A stretch of 64,000 bases of DNA from assembly GCA_021806165.1 (NCBI GenBank), contig JAJZXY010000004.1:1-64000 (forward strand), written 5' to 3'. The notes under the pieces are model-generated. The model was given only the letters and a program-made list of their open reading frames with translations, had not been told where the DNA came from and did not search any database. The stretch comes from Thermoplasmata archaeon (GTDB lineage: Archaea > Thermoplasmatota > Thermoplasmata > Sysuiplasmatales > Sysuiplasmataceae). Shown piece after piece: positions 51,046 to 61,001 of this stretch (within the stretch, counting starts at the first letter, position 1; every line of letters begins with the position of its first letter). Both the position numbers and the translations under genes were made by a program.

Positions 51046-52362
51046 ATGGAAGATACTGCCTCTTCAAGGGATGAGCTAGTCAGGTGGCTTTACGGCCTGG
51101 AGATCAGTGGCATCAAGCTCGGGCTGGACAATATGATGAAACTCCTCAGGAATCTGGGAAACCCGGAGAGGGAGTTCAGCTCCGTCCACGTAGCTGGCAC
51201 CAACGGAAAAGGGTCGACCTGCGCCATGATAGCTGCAATCCTGGAGACAGAAGGGTACAGGACAGGGCTGTACACCTCCCCCCACTTTGTGGAACTGGAG
51301 GAGAGGATCAGGGTCGATGACGGGCAGATAAGCACCCGGGATCTCCTGGACACTGCGCTAAAGGTAAGGGAGTCGGCAGAAGCAATTTCAGCGAGGGACG
51401 GGACATCATTCACCTTCTTCGAGATCACGACTGCCCTCGCGTTCGAGTATTTTGCCAGGCGCAGGGTGGAATATGCGGTTGTGGAGGTCGGACTTGGGGG
51501 AAGGCTGGATTCCACAAACGTTATCAGCCCCCTTGTGTCCGTAATAACCCACGTTGCGCTGGAGCACACAGCATACCTCGGCAACACGATTCAATCAATA
51601 GCTCATGAGAAGGGAGGGATCATAAAGAAGGGCATTCCTGCCGTTACAGCCGAGCTGGACAGGGATGCGCTCTCGGAGATGGAGAGGCTGGCAGCCGAGA
51701 GGGGTACCGAGCTGCTCAGGATGAATGAGCTTGTCGAGGTGCGGCCGGTAGTAAACAGATGGGGTGAGCTGGTCATTGAGGCTCATGGAATGAGGGACTA
51801 CGGCACCATTCGGCCCGGAGTCTGGGGGTCTTACCAGGTTGAGAATATAGGGCTCGCCATTGCTGCGTCAGAACAGATGCAGCAAACAGGTGTCTACATC
51901 AGCGACGCGGCCGTGATTGAGGGCATCAGGAATGTGAAATGGAGCGGAAGGCTGCAGATTCCGTCGGCATCCGACTACTTCGTTTTTGACAGCGCACACA
52001 ACCCTGACGCGATGCAGGCTCTACAGAAGTCAATCAGGGAAACTACGGATGAGGACCTGCTCTGTGTGCTTGGAATACTCAGTGACAAGAACCTCGCGAA
52101 GATGATGCCTTCCGTCAGGGGATTTGCCTCTGAGGTAATCTGCGTATCCCCTGAAACTCCCAGGGCAAGACAGGCGGTTGAGCTTAAACAGGCTGCGGAG
52201 GAGTGCGGCATGAGGGCCGTTACTGCAGGTGGAGTCGGCGAGGGCATGGAGATGGCCGAATCGATCCGTGCAGGCAGGAAGGTGGTTGTGACAGGCTCAC
52301 TCAGAACAGTGGGAGAGGCAATGGAGTGGTGGTTCGATAAGAAAGGCGAAAGGCTCTGGTAG
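51046..52362 (+). CDS. folC: folylpolyglutamate/dihydrofolate synthase family protein
   Basis: SVHVAGTNGKGSTCAMIAAILE, YTSPHFVELEERIRVD, EVGLGGRLDSTNV, FDSAHNPDAM. Confidence 0.88.
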   Translation: MEDTASSRDELVRWLYGLEISGIKLGLDNMMKLLRNLGNPEREFSSVHVAGTNGKGSTCAMIAAILETEGYRTGLYTSPHFVELEERIRVDDGQISTRDLLDTALKVRESAEAISARDGTSFTFFEITTALAFEYFARRRVEYAVVEVGLGGRLDSTNVISPLVSVITHVALEHTAYLGNTIQSIAHEKGGIIKKGIPAVTAELDRDALSEMERLAAERGTELLRMNELVEVRPVVNRWGELVIEAHGMRDYGTIRPGVWGSYQVENIGLAIAASEQMQQTGVYISDAAVIEGIRNVKWSGRLQIPSASDYFVFDSAHNPDAMQALQKSIRETTDEDLLCVLGILSDKNLAKMMPSVRGFASEVICVSPETPRARQAVELKQAAEECGMRAVTAGGVGEGMEMAESIRAGRKVVVTGSLRTVGEAMEWWFDKKGERLW

Positions 52363-52381
52363 GGCAGCCGCCTTCAACGAA

Positions 52382-53050
52382 GTGCTTGAGACGCTCCGCT
52401 CTAACTACGAGGGGACGGCTGCGCCAACAGCGCTGCAAAGTGCTTCACGCCTCGAAGACCCGTTTCGTGTACTCATTGCAACCGTCCTGTCCCAGAGGAC
52501 TAGGGATGAGGAAACAGAAATTGCCGGGGACAGGCTTTTCGAGACATATCACACTGCAGCGGACCTTGCCCGTGCAGGACTGGCGGACATAGAGGAGCGA
52601 ATAAGTAACGTTGGATTCTACAGGACCAAGGCAAAGGCTGTAAAGAGCATTGCAGGCATCATAGTCTCTGACTATGATGGGCATGTTCCGTCTGACATGG
52701 AATCACTGCTGGATCTCCCAATGGTGGGAAGGAAGACTGCCAACTGCGTGCTCGTTTACGGCTTCGGCCGGCCTGCAATTCCTGTCGACACACACGTGCA
52801 CAGGATAGCCAACAGGCTCGGCTGGGTCAGGACAAAGACGCCTGAGGAAACGGAAACCGCACTCTCGAGTCTGCTGCCTGAAGGGAGCTGGCTCATGCTT
52901 AATGAGCTGATGGTCACGCACGGAAAGAACATCTGCCGCCCTGTATCTCCCATGTGCGGGGACTGCCCTGTCAGGAATTTATGCCTTCATGGTTCAGGGC
53001 ACTGCATGCCCCATGCATCTGCCGGAGCAGCCTCAGGCAGAAGGCTTTGA
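52382..53050 (+). CDS. nth: endonuclease III
   Basis: LLDLPMVGRKTANCVLVYGFGRPAIPVDTHVHRIANRLG; 4Fe-4S loop CRPVSPMCGDCPVRNLC. Confidence 0.9.
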   Translation: MLETLRSNYEGTAAPTALQSASRLEDPFRVLIATVLSQRTRDEETEIAGDRLFETYHTAADLARAGLADIEERISNVGFYRTKAKAVKSIAGIIVSDYDGHVPSDMESLLDLPMVGRKTANCVLVYGFGRPAIPVDTHVHRIANRLGWVRTKTPEETETALSSLLPEGSWLMLNELMVTHGKNICRPVSPMCGDCPVRNLCLHGSGHCMPHASAGAASGRRL

Positions 53051-55771
53051 CGAAACAAGCCTGCCGGCAGCATGGACAAGCTTGTAGACTTCACTGAGGA
53101 CAAGGGGAAGGAATGAAGCTGCAAGGATGACTGTCCATTCTTCCACTGATGGGACGGATGTCTTAAGCACAGTGCTGAGAGGAGAGAGGAAGACGCTTGC
53201 CAGTATGAGGGCGATTGTTCCGGCAGCTGCCGCCCATACGTACCTGTTGGTAAACAGCCTTCTGCTGAACATCGAGCGCTCGCCGAATCTCTCATTGAAA
53301 ACATGAAGTGTCTGGCTTAGGGCCATGGTGAGGAATGCGGCTGTTGTGGATGATTCTGCGGATGCCGATCTTCCAAGCTCGAAGAGGAATGCCGTCAGGC
53401 CGGCTGCCGTCATGAAGAGCCCGGAAGAGAATATATTGCCTGCGAAGTAGAGACTGCCTCCTGAAAGCGTCTTGACCGGCGGATGCTTCATGATATCCTC
53501 GTCTGCCTTCTCGCTTATCAGGGACATTGCTGGAAGAACGTCGGTAACAAGGTTCAGCCAGAGAATCTGTATGGCAAGCAGGGGCAGGGGAATTCCGGCA
53601 AAAGTGGCCGCGAGCATTATGAACAGTTCGCTGAAGTTGCATGAGAAGAGATAGCTTACGAATTTCCTGATGTTTGCAAATGCAATCCGCCCCTCCTCCA
53701 CCGCAGATATTATTGAAGAGAAGTTGTCGTCCACAAGGATTACATCCGACGCCTCCCTCGCGACATCAGTCCCGCCCCTGCCCATCGATATGCCTATATC
53801 CGCAGCCTCAAGGGCCGGAGCATCGTTGATGCCGTCTCCCGTCATTGCCACGGTTGATCCTGACTCCCTGAGCGCCCTGACTATCTCGAGCTTCTGTTCT
53901 GGCGAAACCCTTGCAAACACGTCTGTCTGCTGGACTGTTTCGACGAATTCAATTCCACTCATGGCTGAAAGGGAGGCACCCTCGGTTACAACGATTTCCC
54001 CGTCCCTTCCGATGCCCAGGTCCGAAGCAATCTTCCTGGCGGTTTCCTTCTGATCGCCTGTTATCATCACAACACGGATGCTTGCATTGCGGCATACGGC
54101 AACCGACTCCCTTGCCTCCGGTCTTGGTGGGTCGTGCATTCCTACGAGAGAAAGGATGGTCAGGTCTGTGTATGTATCATCTTCGACTGAATCCATGAGC
54201 TTGAATGCTGTTGCAAGCACCCTGTAGCCCCTGCCGGCGAGTTCTAGATTGCTATTCTTCCACTCTTCCGCCGACCTGTCATCCAGAGGAATCTGCCTCT
54301 CGCCCTGAAGGTAATGACCCGCTGCATCGATAAGTGACTCAGGCGAACCCTTCACAAAGCAGATGAATTTCCCGCCTTTGTTTGCTCTTGTAAGGAAGGC
54401 GGGTAACTTTTCAGCGGGATGGACTGTGGCCATCATTCTCGTTGCAGTCTGGAATGGCACCTCCCTCAACCTGGGAAAATCGGAGGACAGGCTGGCGGGC
54501 GATAGACCCGCCTTCATACCAAGAGAGAGCAATGCTATCTCGGTAGGGTCGCCACTTCCCTTCCACTTTCCGTCAACCATGCTCAGTGAAGAATCGTTGC
54601 AGAGCATGCCTGCGGCCATTGCTAGGCGCATGCAGGGATCGTCGTGACTGCTGTTCCCATGGTTCTGCAACTCAAGAGTCCCCTCGGGTGAATATCCGGA
54701 GCCTCCTACCCTGAGGCTTCCCGAACCGAAAATGACCTCCCGGACAGTCATCTGGTTCAGAGTCATAGTGCCTGTCTTGTCTGAACATATAAGTTCCACG
54801 TTTCCAAGGGACTCGACCGCAGCAAGCCTTCGTATGATGGCGTTTCTGGACGCCATCCGCCGGACTCCTATTGCAAGTGATATTGTTATCACAGCAGGCA
54901 TACCCTCAGGCACAGCGGCAACGGCAACGGCAATGCCTGTTTCGACCATGAGAAAAACGTCCTCTCCCCTGAAAATGCCTACTGCAGTGACGGTAATGGC
55001 TATGAGGCCCACGAGTATGAGGACGTAACGCATCAGGTTGTTGATGCGCTTCTGAAGTGGTGTTGTCTCCTTCCTGCCTTCGGACATCAGCGTTGATATC
55101 TTGGCCATTTCAGTGTCGGCACCAGTTGCGACAACAACTGCCTGACCTCTGCCCCTGACGACCAGCGTGCCGGTATAGACCATGTTGATCCTGTCGGCTA
55201 CAACCGTCTCTTTGGGCAGGACTGTGTCACACTCCTTCTCGACTGGAACCGATTCCCCAGTAAGTGCGGACTCGTCCACACTGAGCTCAGCTGTTGCAGT
55301 CACCCTTGCATCTGCAAGAACCCTGAAACCAGCTTCAAGTATCATGATGTCTCCGGGCACCACTTCGTGAGTAGGCACGTCTATCACCTGGCCACCCCTC
55401 ACCACCCGGCAGCTGGTGATGAAAAGGTGTTTAAGGGCTGCGGATGCTTTTTCTGCGCGGAATTCTATGACAAAGCCGAGCGCCGTGTTTGCTGCAATTA
55501 CTGCTGCAATCGCTATCGCATCAAGCGTCTGTCCAGTCAGAAGGGCAAAGGCTGCAGCTACGGCGAGCAGCCCTATCATTATGTTCCTGACCTGCCTAAG
55601 CAGCATGACAAGCGGTGAGGTCGGTCTTCTCTCAGGAAGCCTGTTTTCGCCGTAGATCCTGAGTCTGGAATATGCTTCTTCAGAGCGCAGGCCGTTGAGT
55701 CCGTCGCTGCCTTGTGCATTGACAACTTCCTCCACGTGCATCGAATGCCAGTGCTCTGGAGGCGAGCTCAT
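53033..55771 (-). CDS. cation-transporting P-type ATPase (Ca2+-type)
   Basis: DKTGTMTLNQM, ALTGESVPVEK, MTGDGINDAPAL, AVAAVPEGMPA. Confidence 0.92.
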   Translation of the reverse strand: MSSPPEHWHSMHVEEVVNAQGSDGLNGLRSEEAYSRLRIYGENRLPERRPTSPLVMLLRQVRNIMIGLLAVAAAFALLTGQTLDAIAIAAVIAANTALGFVIEFRAEKASAALKHLFITSCRVVRGGQVIDVPTHEVVPGDIMILEAGFRVLADARVTATAELSVDESALTGESVPVEKECDTVLPKETVVADRINMVYTGTLVVRGRGQAVVVATGADTEMAKISTLMSEGRKETTPLQKRINNLMRYVLILVGLIAITVTAVGIFRGEDVFLMVETGIAVAVAAVPEGMPAVITISLAIGVRRMASRNAIIRRLAAVESLGNVELICSDKTGTMTLNQMTVREVIFGSGSLRVGGSGYSPEGTLELQNHGNSSHDDPCMRLAMAAGMLCNDSSLSMVDGKWKGSGDPTEIALLSLGMKAGLSPASLSSDFPRLREVPFQTATRMMATVHPAEKLPAFLTRANKGGKFICFVKGSPESLIDAAGHYLQGERQIPLDDRSAEEWKNSNLELAGRGYRVLATAFKLMDSVEDDTYTDLTILSLVGMHDPPRPEARESVAVCRNASIRVVMITGDQKETARKIASDLGIGRDGEIVVTEGASLSAMSGIEFVETVQQTDVFARVSPEQKLEIVRALRESGSTVAMTGDGINDAPALEAADIGISMGRGGTDVAREASDVILVDDNFSSIISAVEEGRIAFANIRKFVSYLFSCNFSELFIMLAATFAGIPLPLLAIQILWLNLVTDVLPAMSLISEKADEDIMKHPPVKTLSGGSLYFAGNIFSSGLFMTAAGLTAFLFELGRSASAESSTTAAFLTMALSQTLHVFNERFGERSMFSRRLFTNRYVWAAAAGTIALILASVFLSPLSTVLKTSVPSVEEWTVILAASFLPLVLSEVYKLVHAAGRLVSSKPSA

Positions 55772-55843
55772 TTTGAATTCCACCCCGGCGCCGCAAGCGT
55801 TTGCATCCCTCTGCCATCAGCGAATTGCAGACGAGTATTCATT

Positions 55844-56515
55844 TCACCCTCTCTTCCTGCGGGGCATTATCAGGCCTGGAAGATGTCTAACGATACCCTT
55901 CAGCCCCTCACTCCTGTAAACATCCAGGTATGCGCCCCAGTCAGCCCTTAGCATCCACAGTGTGATCAGTATTGTGAGGATGATGGCAGCCAGGATGACA
56001 ATGAAGGAATCACCACCCAGGAATTGTGCAGCAAGGTCGAAGTATGTCCTGCTGAGATATGCTACTGCAGTTGCGAGGACGATTTTCCCGGCTGTGTTTG
56101 CAAGCAGAAATCTCCAGAAGGGGAATTTCATCAGGCCGGCCGGTACGATGTATATGTCGTCTGGGAGGGGAGTCGCCGCGAAGATGAATATTATGATATC
56201 ACCGTATTTTTCCGTCAGCCCCCTGATAATCTCCATGTTCTTTCTGCTCTTCTCGCCGGTGAGGAAGTAGCCCCCCCGCCCCAGGAAATACGACGTTACC
56301 TTCCCGAGTGAGCCTCCCACACCTGCAACGATGCCAATGAAAAGCGGGTTAAGCACAGGGCTGAGGAACACAGCTGCTGCGAGATATGGCAGAGGTATGA
56401 AGGGTATCAGGCTGCCGGCAAGCGAATAAACGAATATGCCCAGATAGCCGTATTGTTTCGCGAGTTCATACAGGGTGTTGGAAAGAGCTCCGAAACCGTT
56501 AAGGTCCAGCGCTAT
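55844..56515 (-). CDS. DedA/VTT-domain membrane protein (proposed ATA start at 56515; first GTG at 56371)
   Basis: YELAKQYGYLGIFVYSLAGSLIPFIPLPYLAAAVF upstream in frame, then GVGGSLGKVTSYFLGRGG and ATPLPDDIYIVPAGLMKFPFWRF. Confidence 0.78.
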   Translation of the reverse strand: MALDLNGFGALSNTLYELAKQYGYLGIFVYSLAGSLIPFIPLPYLAAAVFLSPVLNPLFIGIVAGVGGSLGKVTSYFLGRGGYFLTGEKSRKNMEIIRGLTEKYGDIIIFIFAATPLPDDIYIVPAGLMKFPFWRFLLANTAGKIVLATAVAYLSRTYFDLAAQFLGGDSFIVILAAIILTILITLWMLRADWGAYLDVYRSEGLKGIVRHLPGLIMPRRKRG

Positions 56516-56764
56516 TCCCGCACCAGCCTTGAGTAAAGCAGACCAGTGAACAGGGGCAGTCCGGGAGGTGCAGAGGGTGGTACCCCTTCAGCTCCGGCGG
56601 GTAACGGCGATGACGCACAGGGCATGCATTGAGGTAGCATTCTGATTTTCAAATAGTTTTTCAGTGCACCCAAGCACGAGCCGGCCGAAAATGAGAGGCT
56701 GGCGACCAGGCGGCAAAGTAAGGTTATTTAACCCCCTGCACTGTTATCACGAAATCGCCCATAG

Positions 56765-56841
56765 GCGAGGTTAGTCTAGTCTGGTTAGGACATTAGCTTG
56801 CCAAGCTAGTAAGGCGGGTTCAAATCCCGCACCCCGCACCA
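56765..56841 (+). tRNA. tRNA-Gly(GCC) with encoded CCA
   Basis: Acceptor GCGAGGT/ACCCCGC, D stem GTCT/GGAC, anticodon arm TTAGC-TTGCCAA-GCTAG, T arm GCGGG-TTCAAAT-CCCGC, ACCA end. Confidence 0.92.
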
Positions 56842-57066
56842 TGCCGGGACTCGGTTTCACCGTTGACCATAGTCCGGAGATTTGTCCAGAGGGCTATGCT
56901 GATGTCCGCCTCTAGCAGCATACTGTGATGAGCAGGAACAATGATGCGATGCCGGCAATGGATACCCTTCCCTCGGCAACGAATATATGGCGATCGTAGA
57001 CTAAGTGCCGCCACATAGAATCAAGGGACGTTTTGTAAGTATTCCAAATCACCATTTCACCTCAGC

Positions 57067-57858
57067 ATGAGAAGTCTGTTTGTGGATATTGCCAGAACAC
57101 TGGTGAAATTCTCACCCGGTTATCATAACGAGCTGGGCTCATACCTGAGGAGCCAGGGATATTGCGTTTCTGACAGGGATGTTTACAGGGAGATCGCAAT
57201 GCAAAGGGCGTGGATGCATCTTCCCTGCCCGGGCACGGAAAAAGCCAGCCTGGACTTCGCGTGCCTGCTTGAAACACTAACAGGGGAAAGCCCTGATGAC
57301 GACATCATAGAAGGAATGAAATGCACAGGGGTGGCAGAACAGACCTGGGATCTCTATGATGATGCGGCTGAATTCCTGGAAAGTGCAAAGGAAACCGGAA
57401 TCAGGGTGGTGCTGATCGGCAGCATATCTGACCAGAATATGGGTCTCGTGTCGAAACTTGGCCTGGATAGGCTGGTCGAGGGTTCAGTCTTTGCAGCCAA
57501 TGAGGGATTGAGGAGGTGCGGCGCGGATGTGTTCAGGAGGGCCGAAAATATCGCCGGTTCAAGAGGGATCTTTATAGGCGATACATATGAAGTGGACGAA
57601 GCAGATGCTGTGTCGGCAGATCTGCCGTTTCTGCTCATTGACAGGGATGACTATTACTGCGATGTTAGAAGGGGAAAGACGAGAAGCCTCGTGGAAGCCT
57701 GGCCCTTTGTATACACCTCCTGCGTTTTCAACGAACCGGCTTCGCCCGTCCTGCTGCCTGGCAGAACCTCACCCGCTGACCGGCAGGACGGACGGAAGCC
57801 GCAGGCTGTGAGGAGCAGCCACCCAATGTCAACAAGGGCCCTGACAGGGCCGTTATGA
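57067..57858 (+). CDS. HAD-superfamily hydrolase-like protein
   Basis: SLFVDIARTLVKFSPGY, VVLIGSISDQNMGLVSKLGL, GIFIGDTYEVDEADA. Confidence 0.65.
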   Translation: MRSLFVDIARTLVKFSPGYHNELGSYLRSQGYCVSDRDVYREIAMQRAWMHLPCPGTEKASLDFACLLETLTGESPDDDIIEGMKCTGVAEQTWDLYDDAAEFLESAKETGIRVVLIGSISDQNMGLVSKLGLDRLVEGSVFAANEGLRRCGADVFRRAENIAGSRGIFIGDTYEVDEADAVSADLPFLLIDRDDYYCDVRRGKTRSLVEAWPFVYTSCVFNEPASPVLLPGRTSPADRQDGRKPQAVRSSHPMSTRALTGPL

Positions 57859-57936
57859 ACGGCCACCCTGACATCTGAGGCTTTCAGTTCAAATAAAAAG
57901 GTCTCCCTCTTTTAAACACAGCGGGAGCAACCTGAA

Positions 57937-58379
57937 TTGTCTTCTCCGGGTATCAACAGGATCATCAGTGCGCCTTCGAGATATGTGAGAGCATCGAGAC
58001 AGCCTGGAATGGCAATGTGGCTTGCGCATAGCATTACATGTGTTCTGATACTCCTCTTCCCGCTCGCACACCTGGTGGATTTTACCGACCTTGCCTTCAA
58101 TCCGCACATGACAGTCGCTGAATGCTCCCCACTCTTCCTTGGCATCCCCAACATAGTGCTGAACGGCGTATTCCTGAGGCAGTTCTGCTCCATGGCCTCG
58201 ACGGGATGCGCGTCATAGCAATAGATCTTTTTCCGTCACTCAGCAGGCATCACCGTGCTGTTGTCTGGTTGACCGCTGCCCTGAGCGTTGCTTCACTACT
58301 GGCAGCTGAGCTTATTATGATGAAGTTCGTTTACTCGATAGCAGCAGCGTGGGTTCACCCTACTTGGAATGGTATATTG
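57937..58379 (+). pseudogene. remnant succinate dehydrogenase membrane subunit
   Basis: Three TM-like segments split across two frames; ...NIVLNGVF then (other frame) AVLLHGLDGMRVIAIDLF. Confidence 0.6.
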
Positions 58380-60085
58380 ATGCAGACTGCCAGGCACGGG
58401 GTGCTTGTGATTGGAGGGGGGCTTGCCGGGCCAAGGACAGCAGTCGAGCTGGCAGATGCAGGCGTCGACTCAGCGGTGATTAGCAGGGTTCATCCGCGCA
58501 GATCACACAGTGTAGCTGCAGAAGATGGAATAAACGCAGCCGTTGGAAATGCAGCTGAAAGCGTATCAGACACTCCGGACATTCACGCATATGACACGGT
58601 GAAGGGAAGCGACTACCTTGCCGATCAGGACGCGGTGAAGATACTGGTGAGGGAGGGGGTCGACAGGGTCTACGAGATGGAGCACCGGGGGACTCCCTTC
58701 AGCAGAAACGCAGCAGGGAGGATAGCCCAGAGAGCATTCGGTGGGAACATACAACAGGAGCTGCTATTCAGCAGACAGGACCGGACATGCGCTTCTCACC
58801 ACACTCTACCAAAGATCCGTCGGGGAGAAGGTCAAGGTGTACGAGGAGCATCTAGTAATCAGGCTTGTCCTGGAATGCGGGAGGGCCGCCGGCGTTGTGG
58901 CGGTTGACCTGATAAGCGGAACAGTGGCTGGAATCGGGGCGAAGGCGGTCATATTCGCAGGAGGGGGATTTGGGCGGGCATTCAACCACACCTCAAATGC
59001 CCACATTAACACAGGACTTGCCACGGCTGTCGCCTACTGGGCGGGGATGCCTCTCAAGGGTATGGAATTCGTGCAGTTCCATCCAACATCACTACCAAGC
59101 ACCAGTATACTGAAAACCGAAGCGGGGAGGGTGGAATCCTGAGGAATGCAGAGGGTGAGAGTTTTATGGTAAGATACGTGAAGATGGACCCTCCGGAACT
59201 TGCGCCAAGGGATATAGTGACGAGGTCGATGATGACGGAAATAGAGGAAGGGAGGGGTTTTGTGGGGCCATGGGGTCCGTACCTCAACGTTGAAGTCACG
59301 CACCTGAATGCCAGAATAATCGAGGAAAGGCTTGGAGGAAGCAGGGAGCTGGCACAGAGCTTTGCAGAAATCGACCCGGAAAGGAAGCCCATCCCTGTGA
59401 TACTGGCGCAGCACTACTCCATGGGTTGGATTTCCACCGGGAATGAAGGTGAGACATGCGTTCCGGGGGTGTTTGCTGCTGGGGAATCGGCATGTGTGAG
59501 CATCCACGTAGCCAACAGGCTTGGAGGAAATTCCATTCTCGAGACTCTGGTGTTCGGGCGGAGGGTGCGGATCAACGCAGAGCGTTATGGGCGTGAGGCA
59601 GTCACGCCCGTCAACGATGTGCTGATAACCAGGGAAGCCGCTGATTGGGAAGCGTTTATTGAAGACATGTGTTCGAGGGAAGGAGGGAAAGAGACATGCA
59701 CTCTGGAGACAGAACTGCAGAAGACAATGGAGTAAGGCGCAGGGATTTTCAGGAGCGGCCTGCAGCTTGAAAAGGCGCTTTACAGGCTGCTTGACATCCG
59801 GAGGAGGGTGTGGAAGACGGGTGTGTCCGCGCACTCCCCTCGTTACAACCTGGAATTTGTCAGGGCGATGGATCTGAGGGCAATGACAGATCTTGGTATC
59901 GCTGTCACCGAAGGTGCGCTGCTAAGAAAGGAGTGCAGGGGGGGCGCTTCAGTAGGGATTTAAGGGAAAGAGATGATGCGGAGTGGATGAAACACACGAT
60001 TGTGATATTTTCAGAATCGGGTCGGGCTGTCAGCTACGAGCCTGTGAGGGTGACGAAATTCGAGCCCATGAGGAGGGCGTACTGA
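58380..60085 (+). pseudogene. sdhA: remnant succinate dehydrogenase/fumarate reductase flavoprotein subunit
   Basis: SdhA motifs in order but in different frames: GVLVIGGGLAGPRTAVE, HAYDTVKGSDYLADQDA, TYNRSCYSADRTGHALL, EFVQFHPT, LAPRDIVTRSMMTEIEEGRG, HYSMGWI, NRLGGNSILETLVFGRR, in-frame TAA at 59733, ERDDAEWMKHT. Confidence 0.88.
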
Positions 60086-60824
60086 TGAGCGGGGTGAACA
60101 AAGTGCACTTCAGTATATTCAGCTTTAACCCTGAAATGGTCAGGAAATACCATTATGATGAATACGAAGTGGATGTACTGCCTGGGGGAGGTGGTACTTT
60201 CCACGCTTCTCGAAATACAGAGGAGAATATATCCGTCACTCTCATTCAGATATTCGTGCAGAATGGCCCTCTGCGGTTCCTGCGGGATGGTGATAAAGGG
60301 AAAGCACATGCCTGCCTGCAGAACACAGACATCATTACTCAATGCCGGTGATTAAAGACCTTGTTGTTGACATGAATATCTTCTTTGACGGGCTGAAGAG
60401 GGTCAGACCATACCTGATCAGTCACTCACCGGAGCCTGAGCATGAGGTAATCCGGAGTCCAGGGCAGAGGAGCAGGATAGACAGGCTTGTGGACTGCATT
60501 TCATGTGGTGTATGCACCACCTCCTGTCCTGTGTTCTGGACCAATCATTCCTGCCTTGGACCGGCGGTGCTTGTGAGGGCATTCAGGTTCCTTTCAGACT
60601 CAGGGGATGAAGGGTACGAAGAGCACATGGAATTTGCGGCCCGGGACAATGGGGCCCTCACATGCAAGGAAGCATACCAGTGCACTGTCGGCTGTCCAAA
60701 GGACATCAATCCGCAGGAAGCGGTTGATGGAATACGTTCCATGATGCTTAGGAAAAGCATCTGGTCAAAGCTCCACAGGAGGCAGACGGGTGAAGAGCGG
60801 GAAGAAGCTGCGATGACAGCATAG
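60085..60824 (+). pseudogene. sdhB: remnant succinate dehydrogenase iron-sulfur subunit
   Basis: YHYDEYEVDVLPGG / LLEIQRRIYPSLSFRYSCRMALCGSCGMVIKGKHMPACRT / MPVIKDLVVDMNIFFDGLKRVRPYL..CISCGVCTTSCPVFW in three frames. Confidence 0.87.
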
Positions 60825-61001
60825 TGAGCTGGTTTGTGACAGTCGGTATTATTTTTATCCCGGGGTTGCGGGAGTTGAAGGAAAGCCGGATGCCAAGAGT
60901 TAAATCTCAAGTCCTGATCTGACCTACAGCACTGTCCGCAGCCGGCAGCCTCGATTATGTGGTGGCAGACTGCGCGCAACTGGTGCCATGGAGGAATCTG
61001 G

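Noticed and set aside
56595-56660. Possible C/D box sRNA (gatgacg ... ctgatt)
   Set aside because: C box does not match RUGAUGA and no C'/D' boxes were evident.
58122-58907. Reading 58122-58907 as a genuine SdhC-SdhA fusion protein
   Set aside because: The upstream half of the membrane subunit is in another frame, and the SdhA part terminates in noncognate sequence after the FGG motif; decay is the better explanation.
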